NCBI GenBank assembly: GCA_963513935.1
Contig: OY740765.1
Location: 149,321,830 to 149,385,829, forward strand
Source: Aphrophora alni
Taxonomy: Eukaryota; Arthropoda; Insecta; Hemiptera; Aphrophoridae
Length of the DNA stretch: 64,000 bases
Direction of reading: 5' to 3'
The number at the start of each line of letters is the position of its first letter. Position 1 is the first letter of the stretch. The notes beneath the pieces were generated by a model. That model did not search any database and was not told the DNA's origin. It saw nothing but the letters and a program-made list of their open reading frames with translations. This document shows, one piece after another, positions 1 through 12,639 of this stretch. A program made the position numbers and the translations under genes.

Positions 1-310
1 TTCTAGGAATGAATTGAAGTTTTCTTTAAATTTTCCGATGCATCTAAAATGATAAATAAGTTTGTAAGTTTTCTAATTTCTATAACTTAATTGAAGTTTT
101 TTTTGTTTTTCAAAATTTTCCTATATGTCTAAAATTAGAAATAAGTTTGTACTTTGTACTAATTTCTACGAATTAATTGAAGTTATATTCAAAATTTTCC
201 GATATATCTAAAATTATAAATATGTTTGTAGGTCTTCTAATTTTTACGAATTAATTGAAGTTTTATTCAAAATTGTCCGATGTATCTGAAATTAGAAATA
301 AATTTATCTG
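1..310. repeat. Tandem repeat, ~77-86 bp unit, about four copies
   Basis: The word aattgaag recurs at 12, 89, 175 and 253, each followed by a variant of caaaattttccgatgtatct and aaaattagaaataagtttgt. Spacings are 77, 86 and 78 bp. The array is cut by the left window edge. Confidence 0.8.
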
Positions 311-1113
311 GAGTGAGATATCAAGGGTACTCAACTCCAAGATGATCTACTGTAATTCCACTACACAATTTTGATGCTCTTATACGTTTTGTAGCCTGAA
401 AAATAGTAAAAAATATGTCCCAGAACCGTTATCCCTTATAGTTTTTGAGAAAATTATTGTAAAACCCCCAAAAATGTAGTTGAAAATATCAATTCGAAAA
501 ATTTAATTCTGAGTTAATTGATTCTAATAAAGCCATTAAAAACGAATACAATGCAAATATGAACTTTTTTTTAAACCCTTATTTGATTCTTAAGACTTAA
601 AACAAACAAGAATTGAGGGGAAAAAACTATCGAAATTCAAAAATAAATTTTGTTTTTAGTTTATTCTTGTGTGTTGTATTTTGTCGATAGCTCTCTTTTG
701 AGATTCCGTTTTCGAGACATTCGACAATTAAATATTTTAAACTTCCGCGATTTTGAAAATGTCAAAAATAAAGTCTTGGTTCACTGGAATACTTTTAAAA
801 AATACCAAATAACAAATAATGTGATACCAAATCTACACTCAATGTCTTATCTATTTCCAAAGAAATAGTGCCTTTTTTTAAACACAAAAAGTCCGACAGT
901 TAGGAAACGAATAGTTTTCAGACCTATGTATCTTATTTTTAGCTATAGAATCATTTCCCGATAGATTGCCGTGCAGTTCCCAATCACTCAAGTTATAAAT
1001 TGTCAATATTACCAAATAATATTTATATAAGAACAGAGAGGAAAATACTACATTAAGCTAAAATAATTGAAAACAAACAATCGTCGTAATAATTTTCTGT
1101 TTTCTACGAAATA
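311..1113. other. AT-rich stretch, nothing recognised
   Basis: Open frames here are short and show no family resemblance. Probably intronic or upstream DNA of Fur1. Confidence 0.5.
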
Positions 1114-2340
1114 CGAGGTACGTCCATCCAGAAATTAAGTTGCGTTTGTGCATCTTCCCGCGGCAGCAGTTCGGTACAAGCGTGGTAGTTGCTCTGAGTT
1201 AAGGAGAAAGAGAGACACTACTATATCATCGCTGTTTGATATTTACGCTTTGTATTGCTTGTTTAGAATGGCGAAGTTGATTGTAAATCCCGCCGCTTGT
1301 GAGATTAGATCTGTAATTCGTTTTCTAAATACGAAGAACACTAAACCGGTCGACATTCATCGACAGATCTGTTAGTTTTACGGAAAAAATACGACGAGTG
1401 ATTCAACAGATGGATCCGACAGTTCAATGAAGGAAGTGATCGAGTGCACGATGACGGACGAAGTGGGCGTCCATCTTTAGTTAGTGATGAATTGGTACTT
1501 GCAGTACGAGAAATTTTTTTAAGAAAACCGTAAGTTTCTTTCTGTAGAATTTCCGAAAAATCACTTCTTCGTGAAATTGTTTCTGTAAAACTACTTTCTT
1601 GAAAACTTGCTGGTCGTTGGTTTGCAAAAACTCTTACAGATTATCACAAAAAACGGTATAATCTTGCCTTTTTGACACGTTACGACAAAGACGATTTGAA
1701 AGCTCTGAATCAAAACGACAATCGATGGAATGGAGGTACACTTCATAACCAGGAAAGACTAAAGTAAAGCAAATCTTGACAACTCGAATAATCATGTGCA
1801 CCGTGTTTTGGGAGTGACACGGCATTCTAATGGTGGGTTTTTTACCGCGAGGTGTAACAATCAATGCAAATATTTACTGCTGCGAGATGTTTATGAAATT
1901 GCGTCGCCCAATACAGAATAAGCTCCGAGGTATGGTCACAAACAATGTTGTTTTGGTACATTACCAATGCCCAACCTCACGCAGCGAACGTGACAAGACA
2001 ACTCTTTACAAGACTTTCGGTTATATCAGTTCGATCACCCTCCGTACAACCCTGATCTCGCCCCTAGCGATCCATCTCTTGTTTCACCAGAAATCTTGGT
2101 GTTAAAAACTTCAACAACAATGACAAATTCAAAGAACATGTTACCATTTGGTTGATAACATAAGCCGCATCATTTTATGAAAAAGGCATAAAAAAATTGT
2201 GACGCGAAGGCATACAAAATGGTGGGAACTATGTATAAAAATATTTAAGGTTTATAGATTTGTTTACAATAAATAGTTTTCTGTATCTATGCTGGTTTTG
2301 TTTTTATTACCAAACGAAACTTACTTTTCGGACTACCTTG
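1114..2340 (+). mobile_element. Degenerate mariner element
   Basis: The left end cgaggtacgtccatccagaa and the reverse complement of the right end (caaggtagtccgaaaagtaa) are imperfect terminal inverted repeats; TA precedes the left one at 1112-1113. Inside, from 1268, MAKLIVNPAACEIRSVIRFL and PVDIHRQIC match the mariner N-terminal helix-turn-helix. Around 1440 a shifted frame gives a match to the conserved VHDE..SGRPS block. Near 2020-2090 remnants of YQFDHPPYNPDLAPSD are readable across frames. Stops and frameshifts throughout, so inactive. About 1.23 kb, a normal mariner length. Confidence 0.85.
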
Positions 2341-5300
2341 TTTAAATTTAAACTTTTGTCAACCTTTTTTGTTGCTTTCTTGTGTCATAATTACGTACAT
2401 ACATTCCTTCTGACAACTTTCTTTTTACAATTTTAAACGCTTGTAAGCTATAGAAAATTTTGAAAGAACTCAATTTGTATTCGTAAATATCAAAAAATCA
2501 TTACGACGTTGTCATAATTAGGTAATATTGACAATTAAAAACCTCTTTTCTACAAATGATTGTTTGGATGTTTACAAACAAATTCCCTCCTGTTACATCA
2601 GTTTATCTAAGAAAGTGGTAAATTCGTAGACGGCTATATTGACAAATTTTGTTCTCATGCGAAACACATGAACATATGAATATATTACGATTAATTGCTT
2701 TGAAATTTACAATTTTAGTATTCCAAACATTTTGGAATGAAGTACAGCGAAACAAATCTGCTTTGTTGAAGCATATCCGCGCTGAATCTGAATATAATTA
2801 TCTAGAGAAACAGATGTCATATAAAAACTGTCCGATCCAGCCTTATTTATATTGCAATGGATTAATTAACTCTTCACAAACATTGTTTTGGCCATAATTA
2901 AACTTTCACGTTACACGAAGTTTGATCGAAATTAAGGAAATGATAAGTTTAAAAGGGGAAATGAACCAGGGGTAAATGTTCAGATAAATCAAAATTGGGT
3001 GTAACCTTTCGAACTTAAAAAAAAAATGTGCCAAAACGCAAATACATAAGTACTATTTATAACTAATGTGGGCTTCTGACAGCGTCGACATATTATAGAC
3101 AGGGTCATCATCGTAGTCACCTGACACTGGGAGCCGAGCCCAAGAATTAAGTAATGTAGAGGAAAGCACACAAAAACCCTAATGACTGTAATGGTTCAAT
3201 TCAGTGTTTTCCAAATTACTCACCAACCTGTAATTTAATTAACTTGTGACTTAACAAATTGTATTTATAAATCCTTCACATTTCTCCAAAATTTAATTGA
3301 AAATCACGTGAACCCAGTTTCAGACATTCGATTTTCATGGAATGCGCACCATGAATCTTATGTGTATATATTTTTGATATACCGTGCCATAATGTTTGAG
3401 GACAATTATAGCGAATTCATTATGGTTGATTTTTTTTTAAAGATGTTAAGTGTTTTGGTCTTATTAAAATTAATTAAACTGTGTACAAACAAACATTTCA
3501 CAATCTTTCTCACTCACCCATACACAAAACCAAATAACTAACGAACCCGACTGTGATCAGAATTTATTACGATTTTTCCAAATTATTCACGTTTTGTTTT
3601 ACTTTTGGTTTGACATAAGTATTTATCAAAATTTTGTTAATGTCGCTTGAGATGGTAAGTTATTACAACTTATTTTTAAAATATACAATATTAAATTTTG
3701 AATTTATTGTAGCTACTATTAAATTCTGAGTTATTTTTTAAAAAAAATAATAATAAAACGTCTCAAGATACAAACAAATTAAAAAAAAAAAATCGGTCCA
3801 CCTCTTCAGACTGCTAAGCACTGCAGTGATGATTTAATTACTTTGAAAAAAAAATATATTAAAAATGACCCAACATCGATTTATCTCCCAAAACATAATT
3901 TTTTTTATACTACGTATATGTGAGAATATAATACTTAGAAGCACATAAAAAAATTGCAAAATCTCGTTAGAGGATACTTCCAGGAAAAACGTAGTTTTGT
4001 GTTTAAACTAAAAAACAAAAATCGTCATAAGACATTATCTAAATATACATGAACACATACCAACTTAAATCAATAACGATCAACCCTTTTATCTTGTAGA
4101 TCATTGCAAATATAATTTTGGGCCTCAGGTAGGCCTACTTTAAAATATATATAGCAACGAAAAATTAACACTTTTTTTACATCACATGTCATTTTCTTTA
4201 CTTTGTAGTAATACTACAAGAAACAAGGTATTTTTTAGACAGTTGATACGGCGCAGTGTATGCAATACCCGCACACACACTTTTGTATGCATATCACGTC
4301 GCCAAGATTGTCAGGCGCTCTCAATGAATACTCGTCACGTAGCCGATTCGGTAATGTGAGAGGGGGGGAATTTCTTTTTCTTTTTAAAATAACTTCGTTA
4401 ATTTGCGACCTTTACCTTCATAATAATACATACTGATCCTCCACCTTAGCTTCAACTAGTGGTTCTGTGAACAGTGACCTTGAAAGTTTTAATACTAGTA
4501 TTTCCAATCATATTTAGTTTTTTGTCTTTGTTGTTTATAATAAAAAACGTCTCAGTCATCATCGTCTTATAAAAAAAAGGGAAAAAAATAACATAAAATT
4601 AGGGAACCAGTTGCCCTAAACCAAACAATATATTGTTATATATAAATATTTTTAACTTTAACACTGTTGTAAATTTATTTGAAGCGTTCATTCATTGGTC
4701 CAATTACAAATGGTATAACTTCGGCTGCATCCTCATTGTTAAATCCACGGACAATTCTCTTGTAGTTTCTTTGATGAACACACCTTCTGTATAAGTTTCT
4801 GTTCCATCTAATTGAAGGCAATGTTACTATTAAAAGTACAATGAGAAACAGTTCAATAAACTTAAAAAACTTCATGGGGATAAAACTTTGCAAAATCTAT
4901 TCAGAAACTTTAAAAACCTTATTTTAAAACATTGCGTAAACCAGTTAAAACGATCTGATAAATACCATACCATATTTTGTCGAAATAATAAAACAATTCC
5001 TCAACAAATAACCACACTTTTGTATAGTTTGCTTTAAATTATTATTGATTATATTAATAACAGCTGATATCATTAGATTAGTTTAGTTTAAAACATATGG
5101 TTTTTTTTCTTTTTTTTGTAAGAACACATTCTTGATATAAAACCAGATGATTTTAATTACACATGTTTATAAATTCCTCAATAAAAATTAGCGGTGAAAA
5201 CTTTCATCCCTTCTACTTTCCCTCCCTTATGTTCCATATTTTTGAAATTTGGGCGGAAACAACTTCAGGCTGATCCCTATCCAACGACATCTCTACGTCA

Positions 5301-6006
5301 AAATCGGTTAAAAACTGTAGGAGTTCTACTAAAAAAAAAACCTAACCTAGCCTACGAAATAAATAGCGTTAAAGAGACTCCTTAGCCCTAGAATACTCTA
5401 ATAGCTTCAGAGTTGGAAGAGAACAAGAGTTGATCTAGAGAGATGTGTTAGACTAGATGAAAAAAAAAAAATCTAACCCAAGACTACACGAAAAAAAGGT
5501 GTAACTCTAGCTAGGGTTGTCACACCCGTACACACTACAGGTGAGCTCGTAGAATAAATGGTTTTCGTAAACTCATTGTATAAATGCGCTACATGACCAT
5601 TTTAAGAAGATTATGCATTTATCAAGAAGTAACAGTAAATTATACCCTGGCTAGTAGCTTCGTCGGGCACTTACTTGTTTGCTTATATTTGTCTTTAACA
5701 TTGTTGGATACATTCAACTTACATAAAATATATCAAAGGAAATCTTGGGAACGAAACGGTGAAACGGTTATGTAATTTATAAAGTATTTGTAATTATTGT
5801 CACTTTCTGAAACGAAAATATAGTAATGTTAATCTTTTAGGGTGAAAAGTTTTAGAAAACAGTTTAAAATTAGTTATTCATTTGAACTTTTAATTTCTAC
5901 GACTATTCATTATGCCTCCTTCACATAATTATATTTGATACTTCGTAGTATGTGCTGTTTTGAGTTTCCGTCATTTTAAATTGCAAAATAAAATGATAAA
6001 ACTTCT
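2341..6006. other. AT-rich stretch with no recognised element
   Basis: No conserved coding or RNA gene recognised apart from the small minus-strand frame at 4675-4875. 5380-5440 resembles 23915-23965 (shared words ctaatag/ctaattag, gagttggaagagaacaa/gatttggaaaagaacaa), hinting at a weak dispersed repeat. Confidence 0.4.
4675..4875 (-). CDS. Possible small secreted peptide (unrecognised)
   Basis: A 66-codon frame on the minus strand starting MKFFKFIELFLIVLLIVTLP. This is a textbook signal-peptide shape: a short basic N-terminus and a ~15-residue hydrophobic core. A basic stretch (RWNRNLYRRCVHQRNYKR) and an acidic end FNNEDAAEVIPF follow, with PMNERFK at the C-terminus. One cysteine only. An upstream in-frame Met at 4893 would add six residues; I prefer the Met directly before KFFKF. 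It lies in presumed intronic or upstream DNA of Fur1 on the opposite strand, with no recognisable splice partner. I do not recognise a family. It could equally be a chance frame. Confidence 0.22.
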   Translation of the reverse strand: MKFFKFIELFLIVLLIVTLPSIRWNRNLYRRCVHQRNYKRIVRGFNNEDAAEVIPFVIGPMNERFK

Positions 6007-6388
6007 ATACCGGGTGTAAAAGTCCTGAAACAGTTAAATAACTTTAAAAATTAAAAAGGCAAAATTCAAAATATTAAAAAGAAAATTGTGGAATAAAACT
6101 GTTGTTTTTGACATTATAAAGTAAATTCACCCATTTTCAAAATGGAATGTTTTGGGGGAGGTTGGTAACACAAAATTTTCAAATGTAAAGCTCCATAGAG
6201 TAACACCTTTTAGAATAAAGTATTATCGAAGGGTTTACATTTGAACATTTTTAAGTCCCGAAATAACGCATTTTTGTATAAGGGTGAAAAACACTTTCAG
6301 TTACACAAAAAACATTTCTAAAGTTTCAGCAATGTTACTTCCTAGTTTTAAAGTTTTATAACCGTCCTGGGACATTTATAACCTGTAT
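6007..6388. mobile_element. Candidate MITE with ~20-bp terminal inverted repeats
   Basis: The left end ataccgggtgtaaaagtcc and the reverse complement of the right end (ataggttataaatgtcc, preceded by ac) match over about 15 of 20 positions. Length ~380 bp, no coding capacity. No clean target duplication, so the superfamily is undecided. Confidence 0.5.
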
Positions 6389-6476
6389 TCATCGTTAAAC
6401 CAAGTTACAAAAGAACTTATTCAATTTCATAACTATTAGTATACGCGTTTGGGGACAATAAGAACAATATACAGAA

Positions 6477-6850
6477 GAAATTCAAAGTAGTTGATTCGTA
6501 GAGGAAATTCAAAATAGTAGATTCCCAGACGAAATTCAAGATAGGTGATTTGTAGGCCAAATTCAAAATAGACGATTCGCAAACGAAATTCAAAATAGTT
6601 GATTCGTAGGCAAAATTCAAATTAGGTTAAATTGCATATGAAATTTAATATAGTCTGTTCGTAGACGAAATTGAAAATAGTTGATTTGTAGACGAAATTC
6701 AAAATAGTCTATTCAAAAACGAAACTCTAAATAGTCGATTCGCAGACGAAATACCAAATAGTTGATTCGCAGATTACATTAAAAATAGTCGGTTCGCTGA
6801 TTAAATTCAAATCGTTGTTTCGCAGACCAAAGTCAAAATAGTTGATTCAC
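6477..6850. repeat. Minisatellite, 27-bp unit, about 14 copies
   Basis: A degenerate 27-bp unit close to aaattcaaaatagttgattcgt plus agacg is repeated about 14 times, with point differences in every copy. Because 27 is divisible by three, the minus strand reads as a nine-residue periodic peptide (ESTILNF-type) for about 60 codons; this looks like a by-product of the period rather than a gene. Confidence 0.9.
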
Positions 6851-7489
6851 GTGATTAGTTAATTATAGAATTGTTTAGTAAATACAGAAATAAAGGAACT
6901 ACGGAAAAAAAATTTTTAAATCATCTCCATTCTGAAATTTGTGAACTATTATTGTTTGTATTGGATTATAACGAAAGCTTTTATTATGAAGGGTTGAAAC
7001 AATGGGACGTATGTATGTGGTCCCTCTTTATCTAATGGAATCACGCCATCAGCATAGAAATATGAGAAATGTCTGGCTTTTAGCACTAATAGCAGGGAAG
7101 CCATTTAAAATGGGATGTAATTTCCCAGCTCTTAACAATAGAGAGTTAGTATCTTGGAGTTTAACATTGTACACGAGGGAAACCAAGCACTCGAGAATGA
7201 GAATGGTTGAGTAAACAGTCGAGAGAGAAGTGGGCTGCTTTGTTGAGATCTTTAGTCAATGACTGCAAACAAAATATAAACCTCATCCTAATTTGATGTA
7301 TTTTTAAGAAAATAAAATAGTTTTACAAAAATCTTCAAACCACGACATTGATTTTTTAACAAAATGTAACTTTCTCCATACTATATTATTAATTTGGTGA
7401 GTTTATAGTTTTAGAGGAAAGTTAGCAAGCATCATGTGTAAGCAATCCAGTAAATTCTTGGAATTCCTATTTAAATATATGTTTTGTTA

Positions 7490-7526
<37 letters not shown>

Positions 7527-8871
7527 GTGTGTGTATGTATATTCTGTCATAATAATTGTGGGATAGCTCTGAAATGAAAGCTTAAGATATTTAACTAATA
7601 AATTAGTTTGGTATTAAATGTCAATATCTATCACTGATTGGCTAAATCTTTTTCATTTCATTCGAATCCAAACATATACTCTACAATAGCTCATCAAAAT
7701 TTGTCAAACAAAACATAAACACTAGCGCATGTTTATTTGAAGTATGTTGATAGAAATAAAAGGTACATTAATATTCCACTGACTTTCCCACCCACCCAAT
7801 GACAAAACCAAGTGATAATATAGTGTGTTAAAAGTTATAAAATTGGGAATCGATATCGTGTTTTTTGCCGAAATATGTTGATATTTTCAAACCAAAATGT
7901 AGATTCGGGATTTACGTCTGTCTGTGTATTGAGTGGATCAAATTTGTTATATTTTGACCAAATCTTGAGGCGTTTTTTTTTTTTTGTTCGATGACTAAAA
8001 ATTCCGATTTTTTTTTAACGTTTTCAGTATTTTCTGTGCTAAACAAATATTTAATACTTTTTTACAAATATTTATTTATTAAATTGACCCTGAACCTTTT
8101 TTACCCTGACCTTAAATTTACCCTATGCTTGTCCATTAAATCGTAAGCATAAATTGAATTTAATTGAAATCACATTTTTAATGACTACGGTCAGGATATT
8201 TCATTTATCATTATTATTTTAATAATAATTACCCAGTACAGTAATTCCTGAGTCATAATTTTCATTTACTTGAAAATTGGCACACTAGTTTTAGTCAATA
8301 ATCGTCATGTAGTAAAAAAATGTATCCTTATCGCAAAAACAATTTTGGGAAATTAGGCTTTGTTAAAAACGATATTAATATTACTATTATTTATAGATAA
8401 CTCGCCAAACTATAATTTTGGGGATATATCAATTTTTTTGGGTACTAAAAGACTATTGTTTAGCAAAATGTATAACCGTCAAATCCTATTTGTAATTTCT
8501 AAAGTTTAGGTCATAAGGTAGCTGAGTAAAATCTTAAGTATTAACAAAACAATTATAAATCGCATCAAAATGTTGTAAAAATAAGCCTACATTCTAAATT
8601 TGATTAAAATGTTGTCAACACATTTAATCTGTAGAGCACTGTATTGATGGGTGACAGACAGATATTCCAGAAACTAATCTTTGGGGCTATAAACGAAACC
8701 TTATACGACAAACTCAACATGAATTATTTGACAAATCATAACTTCATCAGCGAGAGAGTAAAAAGCGTAGTGATGATTTTCTGTCTGTAATTAATGGAAA
8801 ATTCTGAATCGATTTCCAATAAAAATGTACATAATTTTGGTCAATAGCCCGAACGAGTTGGTCGTCCATTT
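6851..8871. other. AT-rich stretch with one microsatellite
   Basis: Holds an (AT)n tract at about 7492-7523. Otherwise no recognisable gene or element. Confidence 0.5.
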
Positions 8872-9960
8872 CAAGAAACACATTTATTATATAAAAAACA
8901 TAGTTACAATAAAACACAAAACTAGTAAAAACATAGTTTATACTTTGGCCCAAGTCTTTTTTTTACAGTGTGAAATCTTCCCGGCCACATCTAGATTACC
9001 AGGTCATCATCAATCCTTTCCTCTTGTGTTGTTATCCAGCATTAAACTGTTTGTTCAGATTTGTAATCCTTATTCCTATATCATACATTAGGTTAGATCT
9101 AAAAGATAGCTTGGCGTTGAGGATGTTGTGTGGGTCAATCTTTTTACCTTTGTAAATTTCAAATTTTTCAATCGATTCCATATCTCTACTTTTGTTTAAT
9201 AACTGTAATACTTCCATATTCGTATGAATGTCAGTGTAATTATGTATTTGTTTTTGTATAAAATGTTCAGCGAAAGCAGAATTTGTAGACAAGGTTCTTT
9301 GGGCAAGTGCCCTTTAAATTTCTTTTAAAAAAAGCGAGATGTCTGGCCGATTAAAGACAAGGACAGAAATTGCATTTGAGTTTGTAAATACCTGTCTTAT
9401 CGTTTATGCCATTAGTTCTGTTTGTATCTGATTTTTGAAAGAAAAATTATAATTTGTTTGAGGTTCTGAAGGAGACGGTGACTTTCTCTTTAGGCAATAC
9501 ATTTTTTTAAAGTGTTACCCAAGACTGTTCCGTATTCTGTGTATATGTATGACTGTTTTTTTAATTTACAGGTTTCTTACTTTTATGTTTAGTAATATTT
9601 TTGAGCTTTTGTATCCATTCTCTAATATATGATACAGCAATATGGATTTCGAATCTGAACAAACAAACAGTTTAATGCTGGACAAGATAACAACACAAGA
9701 TAAATAATTAGACCTGGCAGTCTAGACATAACCGGCAAAGACCTGACACTGTATTATAAAATTTTGGCCAAAGTATAAACTGTGTTTTTACTAGTTTTGT
9801 GTTTTATGGTAATAGTGTTTTTCAATAATAAATGTGTTTTATGAACTTTATAATGACCTCCATGGATCGAATTGACAATTATGCAGCCTGAAGATGACAC
9901 TAGAAAAGTCTTGAAACCGCTGTTGCCTTTACGAGGTGAGTTTTTAAACCACTGGGCAGA
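8872..9960 (-). mobile_element. Penelope-like retroelement (PLE) fragment flanked by inverted repeats
   Basis: Left arm 8872-9065 and right arm 9650-9845 are inverted copies (aacacatttattata, acaaaactagtaaaaacat, ccagcattaaactgtttgtt and their complements). Between them the minus strand encodes the C-terminal GIY-YIG nuclease region of a PLE. IGQTSR-like residues lie in a shifted frame near 9340-9360. At 9292-9032 come STNSAFAEHF, then NMEVLQLLNKSRDMESIEKF, EIYKGK and LSFRSN, the usual tail of such proteins. No RT domain is left. The right end (9860-9960) is also found at 42450-42575, so it is a family terminus; it contains a hammerhead-like motif. Confidence 0.75.
9887..9925 (+). ncRNA. Hammerhead-ribozyme-like motif in PLE terminus
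   Basis: CTGAAGA (9888-9894), a weak hairpin (GAC/GTC), then GAAA (9913-9916) and a minimal stem III C-CGCT-G with GTT at the putative cleavage point. Stem I is only about 2 bp and stem II carries mismatches, so probably a decayed motif. PLEs are known to carry hammerhead ribozymes in their terminal repeats. Confidence 0.4.
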
Positions 9961-10463
9961 AAAAATAGGGTTAATCGTAGTTGCATAAACATGTGGTTTG
10001 TTGACTACACAACATTGAAAATAAGTTTAAATCAGTTGTTGAAATAATAAACATCAAACTAAACATTGTTATTTCCGACTATTTTTTAGATATTAAGTAA
10101 TTGCACCATTATCTTGCTATATGCTATTTAAATGGGATTTTTCAAAACATTTAAAATACAACAGACCTCATTGTAAAGTCAACAATCACTAAATTTCTGT
10201 ATAATTTATTATTACAGCATATTAGTACATTTGTGTGAGTGAGAGAAAGTTTGTGCAATATTGTATTCATAAACTAAATTGTTTATGTACATAACTAAAA
10301 AAAACCTTCATTTCAGTTGTAGGTTTTGAAACAATTTAATAAAATAAGACTCTATTTTTGTAATGTTTTTATCTAGTTAAGTTGGGCGCCATTTGTAATA
10401 CTTTGATTACAAAAAATATATCATACATATTTGTTTTCGCCATTCCGACTACTGATTAATATT
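9961..10463. other. AT-rich stretch, nothing recognised
   Basis: No conserved coding, structured RNA or repeat recognised between the PLE fragment and the 467-bp palindrome. Confidence 0.4.
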
Positions 10464-10926
10464 AAATATATTATAAGACTTACCGTCACAATAGTCTATG
10501 TTTGTCTGTAGTTATATCACTACGGCCGTTTCGGCTATTCAGCCATTTTCAAGTGTTATGCGGGTATTACCGTTGTCTTAGTTTAAAATAGAAATTACGA
10601 ACACACGACACATAACAAACACACGAGTTCTTTAAACATTTAAAACATGATGTAGTAGGCCCACTTTCACAACGCGTGCCTACACACACACAGGCGTAGT
10701 GACCACACCACAGGTATGCGTTGTGACAGTGGGCCTACTACATCATGTTTTAAATGTTTAAAGAACTTGTGTGTTTGTTATGTGTCGTGTGTTCGTAATT
10801 TCTATTTTAAACTAAGACAACGGTAATACCCGCATAACACTTGAAAATGGCTGAATAGCCGAAACGGCCGTATTGAGATAACTACAGACAAACATAGACT
10901 ATTGTGACGGTAAGTCTTATAATATA

Positions 10927-10930
<4 letters not shown>
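10464..10930. repeat. 467-bp near-perfect palindrome (foldback, PLE-terminus-like)
   Basis: Left arm 10464-10681 and right arm 10712-10930 are almost exact inverted copies, with a ~30-bp CA-rich centre. Each arm carries cttgaaaatggctgaatagc followed by cgaaacggccgta (right arm, + strand), a hairpin-GAAAC-N4-GTA layout like the PLE hammerhead region but with a damaged CUGANGA core. Two PLE terminal repeats in inverted orientation would give such a structure. Confidence 0.85.
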
Positions 10931-10977
<47 letters not shown>

Positions 10978-12403
10978 GTAAATGTGCGTTTGTTCAAAAT
11001 CGCTAATCTCAGAAAGTTCTTCACCGATTGCTTTGAAATTTGGACACAATATTCCATTCGAATCCATGAGTGTTTTTATATACTTTTTGAAAAACTGTAG
11101 CATCTAATGAACATAAAAACAACAAAAAATATGCTCAATATTTAACTAAAATGCAAGCGCCATTACATAATGTTTATAGACTATAATAATAACAGCTGTA
11201 GTCAACTGTTTCCTATATTTCCATTATCAGCTGATTTCAAACTTCAAACAACTGTATATTTGGATTTCTATCTTTTAATATAGGTTTTTGTGAACAACGA
11301 CATCTGTTGAAGTAAAAACAAAACACACTATACTAAATATTTTCAATGTTTCCAAATGTATTGTTGTTAAAATAAAATGTTGATAGATTTAATTAACAAA
11401 TAATGTTTAAATTAATTATTTTGTAAGACATTCCGTTAGGACAATAACATTTACCATAGCATTAATTTCGTGAGTATAAATAATTTGTTGTATTTTTTTC
11501 ACCGTCTTTCATTTGATTAAACCAGATTAAATAAAAAAAATTACAATAACCCAAATAACATTAATGTCATACCCTATTTTCATCATTATAAAATTAATAA
11601 CTATTAAACCATTTGATTTATCAATATAAAATTAAAAATAATTAAAAGGTCATATTTTTATCTTTCTTTTAAAATTAAAAAAATCTTTATAAATACAAAA
11701 CATAAAATTGTAACAGTTAGGCCTACAATTTAAATAAAAACTTATCTAAATGTTACATAAATAATAACTTTTTTAAAACAGGTTATTGTACACAATGTTA
11801 TTTTCTCGGGAATATTAATTAGGACAGAGATTTTGTATTGTTATAAATAAAAGAGGCAATTTTCAATTTATAAAATATATCATTTACCATATATAAATAG
11901 GCCTACTATTAAATTCTAATGTCTTTTTTTTAAATTAGATTGTAACATATTGTTTTCTTAATTTTAAATATCTTAACGCAAGCTTTTATTGGTTTGTGTG
12001 TGTTGAAACATGTGTTGGTTCAATCTAGGCCTAACTTAAAAAATATTATTTGTACTAGCTGGACATCCGAATCAACTGTTTCATCAGTTATTTTATTAAA
12101 TTGACTGCTATGGTAATGAATGCAAATAGGTACGTTCAAGAAATATGTATTGGTTCATCTTTCTAGGCCTAACCTAAAATTATATTTAATTTATTTTACC
12201 TACCTTAATGGCAACATACACACATAATTTATGTTGTTGTGCACATCTTTGGCATAGGACGTTTCTATTGATATTTATAAATTTCATCTTTCAATAGCAA
12301 TTTTTTAGTTTTTCATAATGTTGTTTATTTATTGATACTACAGCTGCTTTTATATTCCATTTAACCAGATGAGCCACAGCAACGCGTGGCTGGGTACAGC
12401 TAG
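10931..12403 (+). mobile_element. Non-autonomous Helitron-like element
   Basis: The right end has a 6-bp hairpin AGCCAC (12372-12377)/GTGGCT (12386-12391) followed by gggtacagCTAG|T, the classic Helitron 3' terminus (hairpin, ~10 bases, CTRR, inserted before T). The left end, after an AT tract, reads atgtgcgtttgttcaaaatc and then ttcaccgattgctttgaaat ttgg, a motif common at insect Helitron 5' ends. Length ~1.45 kb. No Rep/helicase coding between, so it would depend on an autonomous partner. The exact 5' base is blurred by the AT tract. Confidence 0.65.
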
Positions 12404-12639
12404 TATTAAAATAAAATTTTAAAATTATTACTCTAAGTATGAATACTAATTTCTCACGGGTCGTGAATTATTTAAAAAAAGTGTACTAAATAGAATATTG
12501 GATAAAAATACAGAAATCTTTTTATTCTGAAATGCACATAATTTTATTTAAACAACTTATTATAGCAAGAGAACATAGGCTATATGAAACAAAATACCTG
12601 TACACAATTATTACATGATAAATCATCCTATAAATATTA

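Noticed and set aside
6417..6620. Minus-strand frame with repeated ESTILNF-like peptide
   Set aside because: Explained by the 27-bp minisatellite period being a multiple of three.
10882..11103. 73-codon frame with Ile/Tyr repeats
   Set aside because: Produced by an (AT)n tract and Helitron-like end sequence.
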